The position numbers and the translations under genes are program-made. The notes beneath the pieces are model-generated. The model was given only the letters and a program-made list of their open reading frames with translations. It made no database searches and was not told the origin of the DNA. DNA of 64,000 nucleotides, taken from the NCBI GenBank assembly GCA_008360955.1, contig LUCM01004957.1, positions 40,787 to 104,786 of the forward strand. Direction: 5' to 3'. Source of the DNA: Fasciolopsis buskii. Lineage: Eukaryota > Platyhelminthes > Trematoda > Plagiorchiida > Fasciolidae. Within the stretch, counting starts at the first letter, position 1; the number at the start of each line of letters is the position of its first letter. Shown here piece after piece: positions 1 through 12,714 of this stretch.

Positions 1-1430
1 ATGCAACGGTCGGCTTGTCCCGTGATCCGAACGGCTCTATCTTTTCACATCCTTCTTCCCTTGTGAATTTAATCTTGGGTACTAGTGTGTTTAGCTGCGT
101 GTGGAATTCGTCCAGTTTGGATTTTTCGAGCACAACAAATATGTTGTCCACTTATCTGATCCACGACCGAGGCCGGAGGGTTTCGAAGGCTTTGGGTTCG
201 AACTGTTTCATGGCGGCATCTGCTAGCAGACTCGAGAGCAATGATGCCTTCGGTGTGTCCCTCATTTATCTGTCGAAACTGTAGATACGCTTCTAAGCTT
301 AAGTCTACCAGATTCGTTATGACGTTTATTGGCGTCATCGTCATTTCAGTGAGACTAGGATCGTTCTGTTTTAGGTGTTAGATCCCTTCTAATGCCACCT
401 CTGTTGGGATGTTCGTGGAAAACGATGTAACACTAAAAAACCATTATTACTTATGTGTTCAGTTTGAGGTTTTTGATCTGTTTGAGAAAAGTGGCGGAGC
501 TTCCACTATTTTTGTCGTCTTCTGGCAGGGATAAATTTAGGAGACGGAAAAGATATTCGGCTAAGTGGTAAGTTGGAGACGTTGTCGAAACGATAACTAG
601 CCGCAGCGGGACTTGCTACTTATTTACCTTAGAGAGTCCGTAGATTCTTGGAACTGGTCGTTCTATGGGTTTGATTCGTTTGTATAGTTCTTCTATGATC
701 ATGGCCTTCTTGAGTCCTATTAGGGTTTTCGAAATTTTGGGTCCTAGGTGTTTTGCATGGTTTCTTGTGATTGGATGATAAGTCCTTTAGGCACTGAGTA
801 ACTGTTGCATTTTTTTCGTGTAGTCAGAGTCATCCAGTATCACGATACACACATATATATATATGCACAGATAACGATATATATATATATATGCATATTC
901 TTTCGCAGTGCTTCCACAGCTTTCCACTACTTGTCTGGATTAGTATGCATGTCTGTGCTGTATGATTTGTTGAAAGACTTAGGTCTGCAGTTGTTGGCAA
1001 ACATTTTCTATTAAAAGGCTCCCTCCGATTTCGGTTTCGACTGAGGCGACCAAGTTGGTTGTCTTGACATTAGTGCAGTTAAATTCCAAGCCTCTCGGTA
1101 GGACGGATTTCTTTGTTGACAGCAGTTGGTGCTTTGATAAGTTGTGGATTGGGTCAGTGTATTCATATTCCATCAGTTTTTGACACAGACTTCCATTTTA
1201 GTCTTTATTTTGATATAGATTGGTTTGTGCTGGATATCGTCGTTGTGGCATTTCTTTATTCTTGTCGTCCAAATGTCATTGAAGGTTTTCGAGGTTTCTG
1301 TCTCCAGTCGGTTTAGCTGAATTTCTTAAGTGGACGTTTTTTGGACGCGCTTGTTTGATAGGTTCACGTGCTGTCGTTTGTAATATGAACTTGCAGTTTT
1401 TCTTCCCTTTTCCTATCACACAGTTGGATT
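1..1430 (-). mobile_element. Penelope-like element, degenerate reverse transcriptase, cut by left edge
   Basis: Read on the minus strand, this stretch gives broken but recognisable PLE reverse transcriptase. Around 1170-1040 is an N-terminal block with LSKHQLLSTKKSVLPRGLEF, resembling the 'LT..E..VL..GLNF' block of PLEs. Around 700-560 is PRIYGLSKVNK followed by VPLRLVIVSTTSPTYHLAEY, the 'PRIYGLPKIHK...PLRPIVS...SPTYNLAKY' motif. Around 265-110 is SLLADAAMKQFEPKAFETL then WIR-stop-VDNIFVVLEKSKLD, the RT catalytic region with YVDD changed to (stop)VDN. Stops and frameshifts between blocks mean it is dead. The C-terminal RT and any GIY-YIG nuclease would lie left of base 1. An AT microsatellite at 852-893 interrupts it. 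Assignment to PLE rather than another RT family rests on these motifs only. Confidence 0.75.
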
Positions 1431-4400
1431 GGGTTTAATTTATCATAAGGCGTCCTAGTATGGATTGAAAAGTCACCATAAATATTTTACAAAGCAGTGT
1501 CCCCCATCTAATTTTTTCTCAAGATATATATACGTATATATTTATTTATAACAGTGGACTATGTCAAAACAGTATCACATATTCTGATGTATTAATAACT
1601 TTGAAAATCGATGCAGTTAGTAACTTACACTTATAGTTTCGTGAGACCACTGTCACTGGGCTTGAAGTTTGGATTAACTCCTGAATGTCAAACTCTGCGA
1701 TCACTTAACAGTTATACGTTTGTTTCCAAATGTAGAACGATATTTTCTCACTGAATTTTAGAACTTGAACCCGACTACTGTGAGGAACTGCCGTCTGATT
1801 TGGACATTTTTCTTTGTTGATTTGCAGCATTCTTATGACTTGAAGTAGAGAGGGCTAAATTCAAAACCACTAGGCCCAAAACACGGGGAAAGGGGGCACT
1901 GGCAATCATAGTCGTGGAACTTGGAGTTTCTTGAATCCACACAAGTTCCAAAAATGTTGGCTACCTTCCGTTTACCATCAAAATACAACCGAATGACTTA
2001 CGTCCCCCTTTTGACCACCGCTGGTCAATGAGTTTTCCGCTTTTTATTATTTAGTGTTTCGCGTGTTTCGATGATCCCAAGGCCAGAATAGCTGTCCGCT
2101 GTTTTCTTGTTACCTGTTTCGATATGGAAATACGTTCTGTCAACCAGTGTGACCATTTCCGGTCTGAAAGTGTCACCGCAACTGCAGGTGAACTGATATA
2201 CCCGATGTGAAACAATGCATCGACCTACCGGAACAGTCTGCTGGGTAGTTGACAGGATGTGAAGCTCTGCAGCTGGGAATACACGGTGTATCGTTGAACT
2301 GAGTTTGTGCTCTACATCATTAAAAATCCGGTCAGACTTTCAATTCAGTATAAAGCCAACTCTTTTTATTGATTGTGTAAAATATTGCTAGTCGAACTCC
2401 AAAAGCGGCCCGCTTCTTGCAAACAAAATACTTAATGGAGTAGATCAGTCACGTATCCAGGTTAATTTATATCGTGGAAACGGTAACTTATTACACAAAT
2501 TGTCTCTTGCGGAAGCTAAACATCCGGTATTTAATTAAAACATAATTGCTTACTGTAACATTTACGTCCCTTTTCATAAATAGTCTTGAATATTTAGCAT
2601 CGCGCACGAAAAATGCAAAAAGAGCACCGTTTTCGGACCTCTGGCTTTTTCGGATTGTTGACTGGACTTCCACAGCTAATCAGCAACAACGATACTAGCT
2701 TTTTACAGCATACAGAAGTCGCTAGAAACGCTTACTAGGGAAAACACATTCTTCCAAAATTCTCCTATTATTACCATTTTTAAAGTGTGCACACTGCTCC
2801 GAATTCTGCTTCCTGCAATGCACTGGGGAATGTGTAAATTCTAGTGCACTTCGACGGCTTCAGCTAACCCAATTGCAAATTTCAGGAGCACATTTAGAGT
2901 GCGGTGAACTAATCAATGAGAATCCGATGCATTCTTTCATCTTTATCTGGCATACTTTATGTGAACACTCCAGGTCAGTACTGGTTCGTATATGTGGAAG
3001 AGAGTGCAATCATTGTTAGATCGATCAAGCACAGAACGTTGGTGCGTGAAAATTTAGAGATGGAGTGCACATATTCCAACATTCAGATTTGCAATTCTGA
3101 CAACAATGACAAAACTGTGTTCCCTGGTAACAATGTGATTGTACTACAAAAAAATGAACAATTCACTGCAATATGAATTCCAAGAGGAGAATATACTGTG
3201 GAATAAAACTAGTTTGTCATGAAACGTTTTGCCTATTCTATTTCGGACAGAACGGGCAAACAACAATTGACATTGTGCATTTACGTATATATATATATTT
3301 ATATATATATATATACCTATGCATATGCTGGGGCATTCTGACCCCGTTCCTAAGGCTGGATCAGCCCAATTGGCGAAGAATTATGAACGAATCACAGTTG
3401 TGGTTCTTCTGTGAACTCTTCGATGAAGGGCTTGCGTGCACACTCCTGACGCCAGAAGTTCAATTCTGATAAGACATATATATATAATATATAATATATA
3501 TATTAATATATATAATATATACAATATATATATAATACATATATATACGTGCTTGATGTTAGGGACAGATTACCTTGGCAGAAGACAGTTCAGGTAGGCT
3601 AAGTGTCATATATCTGGCATAGTGGAAGCTGTAGCATTTCGCCTAATTAACTGCACTTCTACTCTCAAACGTATTTGTTTTTTACTAAACGCATTCCCTG
3701 GCCCAACCCTCATTGGAAACCAGACATTAGCTTAGAAGACAATTGATAAAAGCGTTCACACTAGGTATGAGTTTATTCAAATGTCACGAATGCTGTCATC
3801 TCTAATCCACTTCTCGTCCTTTTTATCCAACTGAAGTCATCCGCCAAAATTTGTGTGATAAACTGTAATATAGGGGTGTGATTACAGATAAGTGAGCAGG
3901 ATCTCGACCGTCAACTTGCTTTTTCTCAATGTTACAGCTGCTTGGGGGGCTGAATGTTAACAAACCGGCACTTCTTAATGCTGTTAATTGTGTGGAACTG
4001 TACCTTGAAACTGAATAAATTTGAAATTACGATGTTGTTGGTTCTCTAAGTAGGAGAGATCGAAATCAGTAGATTTGCTACATCACATTGATTTTATCAC
4101 CTAGAATACAATCTAATGGTTCGTCAGTGGATTTTTGACATTTTGCCGAATTTATAAAAAATTGAACTCAACTGATCATGAAAAAATTCGATGATTGTAC
4201 TTCAAGCCGACTGGTAAGCTTAAATGGGAACAATTCGCGATGACTTTAAATACCTACCGTAGCGTATTGAAGCTTTGCGAGGTTGAATAATTCGATCGAG
4301 CCATGTTTTCCAACGAACAAACAGAAAGCTAAGGAGCAAAAGCCAAACTTGGCCAGGCTGGTTATTCAGTTTCGACGCTGTACAGATGGCGGACGTCAGA

Positions 4401-5244
4401 ACCAGGTAAATCGCACTTGCAAGAATATTCCAGTAGGGTCGGCTGTACCATTTTTATGCGGATTTTGCTATCAATTAAATTTGAATTCGGTAGCTGCGGT
4501 CAGGCTGTGAATGTGTGTGCTGGCATATCTTCACGTGCCTGAATGAAAGCGCACAGAACGGTTGATTGCTTTGGTTGTGAGGCCTAAGATTATGGTAGCA
4601 TTGTGGTAACAGTTCTCATTGGGTGTGCTTGTACAGAGCTCACTTGTCCGTCAGCACTCATGCACGTGGGTATGTAAATACATACACTGTGGTGCCCTTC
4701 TATTTTATGAGCACAAAGAGTAGCTATTTGGACGTGAAGATTAGCACTAAAACGTATTGTCTGGAGTACCAACGCACTTCTACGATGCAAGTGGGACTCC
4801 GTGAAGCACTGTTGGGGAAAGGACAAATTATCTGGGTGGAGTGCAAGGGGTCCAAGCCTTATCTATCTAAGATAACTCATGTTCTCCAGTTTAGTTAGCA
4901 AGCATTACCTCAGGCGTAAGAGTTCTCACTTTCAGTGTTCACTATCGAAAGGTGGATCTGATACGAAAATATCCGTTCTGATCATTCGCTTGTTGGAGGG
5001 GCTCACCACGTGTATTGATAGCACCCTTTTATTCTGTCTATATCTGTGACAACTAACAAAACTCTTGGTAGAAACAAAACATTTTCTGGAGTTTAGAGTA
5101 CAATTGCTAAACAAATACCAGAGGAGAAAAACATCAAACGGCCTGAAGTACACTAGAAAATTTTCTTTTTAATGCAGTTCACAAAAAGCGGACGCATGTA
5201 TACTGCGTATTGCGAATGCGCATTTCAACGGGTATATATAAATG
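1431..5244. other. Unassigned AT-rich non-coding stretch
   Basis: No gene could be supported. It holds short AT repeats near 1524-1545, 3283-3315 and 3476-3548. Several short open frames (for example 2916-3176 and 4283-4510) have no splice context or recognisable motif. Confidence 0.5.
3476..3548. repeat. Imperfect (AT)n / TATAATA microsatellite
   Basis: About 70 bases composed almost only of A and T in alternating TA/TAATA units, ending in TACGTG. Confidence 0.9.
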
Positions 5245-5327
5245 ATAGTAGTAGAAGATTGAATGTTCTTATGAAATAATTCACCATGTGACATCATTGC
5301 TCAACTCACCATAAAGAAACTATGGAA

Positions 5328-5372
5328 GCACTGTACAGCTGTTTCATCCTTGCTAGGAATCATCAGCAGTAC
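5328..5372 (-). ncRNA. Hammerhead ribozyme in SINE copy 1
   Basis: Minus-strand order: stem I 5' strand GTACTG, core CTGATGA, stem II TTCCTAGCAAGGAT, core GAAA, stem III CAG/CTG, U16.1 and A17 (predicted cleavage site), stem I 3' strand CAGTGC. Stem I pairs over six positions with one G-U wobble. Stem II has three or four pairs but a U-U at the first position. Stem III is the palindrome ACAGCTGT, leaving almost no loop, so a monomer would be poor and a dimer better. The conserved core bases are all present. Activity is inferred, not shown. Confidence 0.8.
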
Positions 5373-5393
5373 ATGTAGACCGCACCCGAACTG

Positions 5394-5447
5394 GGAAGCG
5401 AACCCGGAACAAACGGTTCTGAGTCGAACGCCTTAGCCATTACGCTA
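5394..5447 (-). promoter_or_regulatory. Internal pol III promoter (A and B boxes) of SINE copy 1
   Basis: A box TAGCGTAATGG fits TRGCNNARYGG; B box GGTTCGCTTCC is close to GGTTCRANTCC. The spacing between them is typical of tRNA-derived promoters. Confidence 0.65.
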
Positions 5448-5541
5448 CCTGGCAGGCTGTGAACGGTTTGTTGAACTTCACCACATGATGTTGCACCTAT
5501 CCGCCACTGAATTGCACGGTTACTGTCCGCTAGCTCAAGGC

Positions 5542-5553
5542 AATATATATATA

Positions 5554-5600
<47 letters not shown>
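5542..5600. repeat. (AT)n microsatellite at the SINE 5' boundary
   Basis: About 58 bases of alternating AT with one GC interruption. In the copy at 35.7 kb the SINE continues at this point instead, so the tract replaced or was inserted into the SINE head. Confidence 0.9.
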
Positions 5601-5603
<3 letters not shown>

Positions 5604-7500
5604 CATCAGATATGTTAGACTTCGTGGGGAAGACCTGTATCATTCTCGAATACTGCCAGTGGTCCTGAGACCATGTAGTATGCACTGGGAAAGCGGTCTT
5701 TGGAGGGGTTCCCTGACCGACCTGGAAAGTACAGAAACAGAAAAACCCACGTGAACCGACGCTGAATAAACGCAACAAACAGCACCAACAATTGCACAGT
5801 GGAATCAACAAGACGATTTACATCATGCACAATGCAACCGCTTATTCCATAACCTTGTAATCGTTGGTCTTAGCTAAGTATTTGGTTTCCTTGAGGTCCC
5901 AGTCATTGAGCTTGACGTTCAGATTGCAATGCCGATGTCATTTCGGTTTGCGAGACAACTTATGGGATTTAAATTCCCCGCCTAAAGAGCGGAACTTCAT
6001 TGACCAATTCACTGATTAACTGCCATGCTACTGAGGATTAATTGCGTGCCCGCAATTTAAATAGAAGTAGGGTAAAATGCAACTGTGCCTCCTAATTGGA
6101 AAACAGTGTGTGGACGAACGAAACCACAAATTATCATCCCAATACCCAGTCACTTTAAAGTAAGAATCTCAAAATCATGGCAGAATGTAATCAGTGGAAA
6201 TATCAACCTAAGAGGAAGCGGATTTTCCAGCAATGACCTGGTAGTTCAGACTGATGTTGTGATCTGTTGCAACTTACATTAAATTCGTCCGAATATTTAC
6301 CACAGACTGCACCACTTTACGGATCAATCACTTATGTGTGCTGTCCGGTATTCAATAAACTATTCCAAGGTTTTATCGGTCATTTCAGCTTAAAACAGAT
6401 GTAAAAATAGGAAGCAGAATAATGAAGGGCTCGCAGTGGTGACCAAGATGCCCACATAGTGGTGTTTTAAAATGAAGACTGCTGGTTCGAGCAAATGATC
6501 ACCTTAAGTTAATCGTAGTCCGCTGACTGAGAACAACATACCACGGTGCGTCATTGAAACACGAAGTACAAATATGGAAGTAAAGGGTCATAGAAAATGA
6601 CTACTTTTAATCTGTAACAACTCCAACATTCTATTAACTCAAATATTAGTGTCTGATCTTGAACTTAACACATTGCACTCAGTAGAGAGAGAGGGATACT
6701 AATGAACAATGTCACACGAATTCTGCGCGCTGATCACAAAATTTTCTTCCTAGAACGAAGATCAGCTGTGCGAATGCTCACAATTTTTAAGTCCACGTTG
6801 TGATTTTCAGCTGCATAACGCAGAAACGAAGATTTTTTGCGGGCATGCACGCGCATACAGGGATCTAAGGGTGAACAAGCCAGGTCGACCATAGGTGTTC
6901 ATGGTCCGATTCATATTATCTGCGGCCATTTCTTCATTTGGCAGTCTTCAGTTGGCTGAGGACAGTTGATCTTAATATTCCATGATGTCGCATACTTATT
7001 ATGGGGTGAAGCGAATCATTTCGTTAACTACATAATTCCAAAGAACGCGGAGGGAAATAACTGATGTATCCCCAAAACCTTGTGCATTCAGCCTACAAAC
7101 CGCTGCATGGAAATCAAAATCCCTGATCATGCATTTGGCTAAGGCTACTGCTTTATAATCCGTGCATTCAAGCACCCAGCCAGCCGGCCACGAAATGCGC
7201 TTGGGATAGCATCCCGCGGGCCAGCGAAATAACGTGCACATGCATATATCAGCTACCTCTAGGGAGAGTTGTTAAAAAGACCAAAACAATTCGTTGAAAT
7301 GTCGTGCAGATCAATTAACCTTCAAGGTGGCTCATCGACCTTCGATTCTGAGGTATTCTTAATTTGTTTCTTTGCATTCGTGTCCCCACTAGTGAGGTCT
7401 GATACCATGCGTGGAAATTAAGCTGGCGTCTAAACAGGCACGGCTTTTTTCCTGTTCCCTAACTTTGAATGAATTACAGTGCAATTTGAAAAAGTCAAAA
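5601..7500. other. Unassigned stretch
   Basis: No gene or recognised repeat family seen. The first ~200 bases directly after the AT tract are GC-richer than the surroundings and may be part of another decayed transposon, but no motif was found to support this. Confidence 0.4.
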
Positions 7501-8320
7501 ATCTACGCGGACTATTTACAGTACAATGAGAATCAACAACGTTCACTTAAGTTCGGTAACCAGGGGCTAGGCCAAACTTAACCATATGTATAATTGCGTT
7601 TTACCTTGAGTAGACTGATTCATATGTACTAATTTCCAACAGTCGTTTCATACCGCAAAATTGAACGGATGACCCTTTGCCGGTTGGTTCATTGAAAACT
7701 AGAACTCCTATTTTCGAAAGTGATCATTTCGGTTTCTTTCTGGATAGTTACTTGAAAAAGTATTGAAAACGCTTTGCTGTATGATGGATGACTGGCAATT
7801 GACATTGTGAATGTGAGTTTTACTAGTTTTCCGAAAGTGCTCTAAATGGACAAGCAGTTAAAGAAGCTCTACAATGGTCACTGGAATTATCAAACAAAAA
7901 GAACCATAAAACAGATACTGAACTTAATTTGATCAACCACACCACATAAATCTTTAACCTGTTTACTGAAATTCTTCTTACCACCAGTTTTTGTCCGTTC
8001 CGGTTCCAATTAGTCAGTTCAACTGAGTTTTAACTAAAACTAAAGTACACCAATGCTGGGCGACCGTTAGGCAAAACTGAAACCGAAAATAGGAGTTCTA
8101 CTTTTCAGTGAACCAGCCGGCAAAGGGTCATCCGTTCAATTTTGCGTTATGAAACGAATGTTGGAAATTACTACATATGAATCAGTCTACTCAAGGTAAA
8201 ACGCAATTATACACATGGTTAAGTTTGGCCTAGCCGTGGAAGAAAGTTTTCATAGCCCCTGGTTACCGGACTTAAGTGAACGTTGTCGATTCTCATTGTA
8301 CTGTAAATGGTCCGCATCGA
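7501..8320. mobile_element. Foldback / long inverted-repeat element
   Basis: The left arm 7503-7716 and right arm 8084-8320 are near-perfect reverse complements. For example GGATGACCCTTTGCCGGTTG in the left arm is matched by its complement near 8110-8130. The outer ends share GCGGAC and the TTTACAGTACAATGAGAATC motif. The right arm carries an extra 22 bases (about 8235-8256) absent from the left. A spacer of about 370 bases has no long ORF. This fits a non-autonomous foldback or MITE-like DNA transposon, or two inverted copies of one repeat. No clear target-site duplication could be assigned because similarity fades gradually outside the arms. Confidence 0.75.
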
Positions 8321-8499
8321 TTTTAAGTGTTTCAAAAAGCATCGAATTTGTTCACGGTTGCTCATATAATTTAATTGACTTTATTCCTCATATTTAACAG
8401 TCATTCAATCATTTTCATCGGCGGGTTCAAGCGTCACCAGTTAAGATATTTCCTTTCACAAAGAACGCTACGCCATATTCAATGGACGCAAAAAGCGGA

Positions 8500-8677
8500 G
8501 GAAGGCTCTACTGATATATATAGACAGGCATACAAGAAGATAGAAATAGATTTAGAGAGACAGTTAGATATATAAATACAGAGTAGGAAGGATAGATTGA
8601 CGGAAAGGAGCTGATCGATAGAGAGATATGAGTGCATGGATCGGTAGATGGAGTAATAAATAGACAAACGGACAGAC

Positions 8678-8708
<31 letters not shown>

Positions 8709-9050
8709 AAGGGGTAGATGGAGAGAGGAATAAATGGACAGATAGATGGATAGATGGACAAGAAGAAAGTAGGTAGACAGGTAGACGGATGGATGGTTAG
8801 TTAGATAGAAACGAGCAGTTATATCGACAGTTATAAGTGGATTGATGGGAATATAGATAGATGGTTACAATCGTTGGTAGATGGGAACAAGTGGATAGGT
8901 AGATAGTTATTCAGATAAAAGTCAGATGGATTGATGGTTATATATACATATACATATATATACATGCATATATGCATATATATATATACGTACATACATA
9001 GAGATAGATTGAAATGAGTGTATAAATAGATAGGTAGTTCGATAGATTGT
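8500..9050. repeat. GATA/GACA-type microsatellite field with AT core
   Basis: Starts as degenerate GATA-like units, with a perfect (GATA)n run at about 8678-8706, followed by GGATAGATG-type variants to 8930 and then an AT/ACAT run 8938-9000. Purine-rich on the plus strand throughout. Confidence 0.9.
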
Positions 9051-12000
9051 TTTTTACCGGTTTACTTTTACTTTGGTGTTATGCCAATTTGCGTTGTTCC
9101 ATTAAAACTACAGTTTCTCCATTATGAAAATATTTCCGACATATAAAAGTAAATCTCAATGTTTTATAGGGATACAGAAACAGAATTCCTTATTACACTA
9201 CACTGTCTACTGTGCTATTTTGAATAGTACCTAAAGGAATAAGCTTGTTTTTAGTAACTTTAACTGTCGAAATTCCGAGGCTGTGCAGACAAAAAACGAT
9301 TTCGCAATTATAAATAGAATGACAAGTTCAGCAAATTTTCGCAAACCTTCACTGGTAAATATTTGCAAAATTTGCTTTGAATCGGATTGCACGAGGACAG
9401 TTTAGGCAAAAGAAAACATCCATTACAATTGCTGTGGAATCAAAAAATTCTTTTATTCTTATCTTTTCGTGAACAGGGAAAAAGGAGCGGAGAGCAACCA
9501 GTCATTTACTATTCATTGAACTCAAATCCAATTCGTGGGTGTATGGACAAACGTGATGGAAATCATCGGACTTTTTACGATCACCTTTAAAATTTCACAC
9601 AAACTGTCTCATTAGTGAAATAAATAGTCTCTGTTGTTCTATACACCCTGTTCTCGTCGGATTGATTCAAATGAATCAGACAATTAATTTGCTGACTCAC
9701 AAATACCGTAAAATTGCCATAAAAATCCAGTCGATCATTAGGGACTTTAAAACGGCAGATGACTCTGAGAGTTGCATGACATCAAAAGATCCGAACATGT
9801 TACGCGGGAAAATGTTACACTCTGCGTACAAGAAATGTATGCACACCTGGCGTCAGTCAGACATAAAGGGGTTAGATGAGATGGGACCAAAGAATTCCAG
9901 CAGTTTCATCTGACAGACAAAGCATGCGGTTCGGATTAAATCCAGCTAATCTCGCTCGTTTAGGCTCATCACAAGGTGAATGTTTGCGAGCGAAAGAAGG
10001 ACGGATGGGGGTAGTTGTCTTAAAATACAACATCATAGCAAATGTGATAGAGTTGTACATGTCGGGTTGCTATGCCTTCAACAATACAAGAGGGCGGAAA
10101 ATAAACCAGGCAACTTTCTAAATGATCTGAGGGAGAGCGTTCCAATTCTGGAATTTATTATTTTGTTTTTACGCCACTGTATCTTCACAAACACTGAATC
10201 TTGTGTCGGAACCACCGATATTCAATTCAGCCACAAGCTTTCGGTCACGTAAGCCGGGACTCTGAGTGTAGAAACACAAAAAATCTCTCGACTTCTGGGT
10301 TTTGTTGAAAACCCAGATTTCGTTTTCTGCAGCAACCTCAGCCAAAGGATTGCAGATCAGCCATGATCTTCTTTCAGATGTCTGCAACCATTCATTTATG
10401 TGTCAAATGTAACTTCAACAGTGGAACAGAACAAGATCGGGTGTGCTCGGGTGAATTGTAATTCAGCAGATTTTTGCCTGAATTTGCGAGGTCTGGCAAC
10501 GTGAGCGGTTAGTAAAATTTTCTTTGATGAATATATGTGGAATCCACGGTGTTGCCACATTATTCTAACATAGGCTCCAACTAGTCATGTAATCCGGAAT
10601 AAACGACAAGCCATTTTACACATCATTTCTCGGCTGTTTTCCAGTGCACCTTAATAAGTATGGTTGGAATCGTTTAACACCCTGCATTAAGCATGAGAAA
10701 CAGGAGATTAAAAAGCAGTTGGGGCCTGAAATGAAATATTTTCACTCAGACTCAACCGACGAGGGTCAGCTGAGATAATTACTTGTGCCGCTGAAGATCA
10801 TCTGCTGGAAGCCAAACCTGGCTCCCCACTTATGCGAAAAACGGCATTCTGTTGTACCCCAGATCATTATTGCTCATGACCCATTGAGAAATTGTGTGGT
10901 TCTGTACCACTCGTATATTTCATCACCGCATACAACCGCACAAGTACCTAGGCCATCGGATTTCGGCCACGGGAGTCGTGGAAAGGACAACACTGACCTT
11001 CAGAGATTAATTATACCAGTTTTAACAGTTCTCAACAGCCGCGGCCCAACTGATTTTGATGTGTGTTAGGGGTCGCTGTAGATTACTGTGAAGTCAGACT
11101 GGAAGTCAGCCGAGTGACTAGCTTCCATCAAGTGGATAACAGAGGAGTTCAACATAGTCCTCCGTACGTAAGTCCATGCGGCGAATATTGTTTGGATGCG
11201 TTCTGAAAACTGCCTTGTCGAGTAATGTAAGCAATTAGCACCACAGGTGCATTTGATTTAGTGAATGGTCACTGATTATCTGTCAGTCATCTCTGGCGCC
11301 AATGAAGACTGCCCTGCGTAATCAGTCGTACATTTGGTTGCATTTTCGCACGGGGCTTCATTTCAAAGATGGCAAAATCTTGACTGCAGGTAAAAGTTTT
11401 CGTGCCCGATTGCAGTGAGCTAGCCAGTTTGAAAATTTCAAACAAATAAATACAGGTGCTCTTAGTGATCATATGTTGAATCACGTCTTATGAATGGTAA
11501 ACTGAATTAGCCTACCTAATTTTCCGGGCCAAATTTGTATTTCAGCTTCTCAGAGAATTCATCTGCTTAGTAAAACTGCTTTTCCAGGTAGGATTTCAGA
11601 TGACACTAACGGGACATTAGTTAATTTATGTGACTAGGTCTTCATGATTCTGTAGCACCGCAACTAATAGATTGGTCTACCGATGTGCATTTTCGTCAGG
11701 TTGGACGAATGTTTTGCTTTCAAAATATCATCGTTGACAATTAGAATAAGGTCGGCAGCCTAAGCCATCAACGATCAGTCCTATTCCTCGTGTCTATCAA
11801 GTGACCACTTTTGAAGGATTTTTATTGCTTGTTTTGGATTGCTCGTAATCAGAAGCATCATCTTACTTTTTCCCCGATAAGATTTATCTATTAATTTAAA
11901 AAGCAATGCACCAGACCTCTGCGCTACACAAGCGAAGGTACAGGTTATATAGTTACTCCATCTCAGCTGGGGTGACTTCATTCTAAGTCGTCCGCTTAGT

Positions 12001-12714
12001 TCGAATGCCAAACTACTGATTTGCAGAACCTGGCTACTCGATCCGCTTGAGTTAAAGCTGAACAAATTTGTCATTGAAATGATTCGTCGAGTAATATTTA
12101 AATCCAGCTTACTGTCGACTTCACAGGATCGACTCAAAGCTACGCCATATGTGTAAAAAGAAGTAGTGAATCTTCATATATCCCGAAGTGAAATCGGAAC
12201 CTCGTGAGACTGGCTGTCAGCACTCGATCCGATTGAATTCCGTTATTTTACTCATTGAACTAAACACGACACGTTTGACTTTCCCATTAAGTGAAAGATG
12301 AAACTTTTGGCTTCATACAGGATGTAACAGCTGGCCTTTTTGAACGGTTGTATTCAAAATGGCTTGCATCAGGGACATTCGTCAGTAGAGTTTGGCGTGT
12401 TTTCCAGGATTAATGTGTAAGTCTTACGGACCATACTTTTCAATCTGTAACTAAAACTTTTCCCACACACTTTCGAAACCGCGTCAAAATAATGTAGAAT
12501 TATGTGAAATCTATTCGGAAATGTCTTCCAACCATCTTGTTAGGATCTCTTTTGCTTTACGCCACTGTCGAGATCCATTTTAAGTGGGCACATTTGTGTG
12601 CACCCACTGTAAGGTGTACCGATTATCTGTCCATCGTGCTTCAGTATGCGAGCAAATGTATTCTAGAGAAATCTCGCGAAACAGAAATACCGTGAATGAC
12701 ATAATTTTAATAGC
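9051..12714. other. Unassigned stretch
   Basis: No gene supported. Open frames at 9662-9913 and 10785-11069 lack splice sites or recognised domains. The 9662-9913 frame has a protein-like mix of K, R, S and T but no recognised motif. Confidence 0.4.

Larger units (their letters stand above)
5245..5545 (-). mobile_element. tRNA-headed SINE with hammerhead ribozyme, copy 1 (Sm-alpha-like)
   Basis: On the minus strand the element reads: unique head, tRNA-like pol III promoter (A box about 5437-5447, TAGCGTAATGG; B box about 5394-5404, GGTTCGCTTCC), then a hammerhead ribozyme (5328-5372), then a tail ending in a CTACTA-type run near 5245. Copies related over the same layout occur at 21.0-21.5, 26.76-27.07 and 35.43-35.82 kb. 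The order promoter, ribozyme, tail matches what is known for the Schistosoma Sm-alpha retroposons. In plus orientation the tRNA-like part can be mistaken for an antisense tRNA gene, but the anticodon arm is not a proper tRNA and the copies diverge. The 5' boundary is obscured by an (AT)n tract at 5542-5600. Confidence 0.8.

Noticed and set aside
5394..5450. Antisense tRNA gene in the SINE promoter region
   Set aside because: A and B boxes are present but the region is repeated in other copies, lacks a convincing cloverleaf and is fused to a ribozyme and tail.
8479..8761. Minus-strand frames over the GATA field
   Set aside because: Translations are simple SIYLSIYL-type repeats of the microsatellite.
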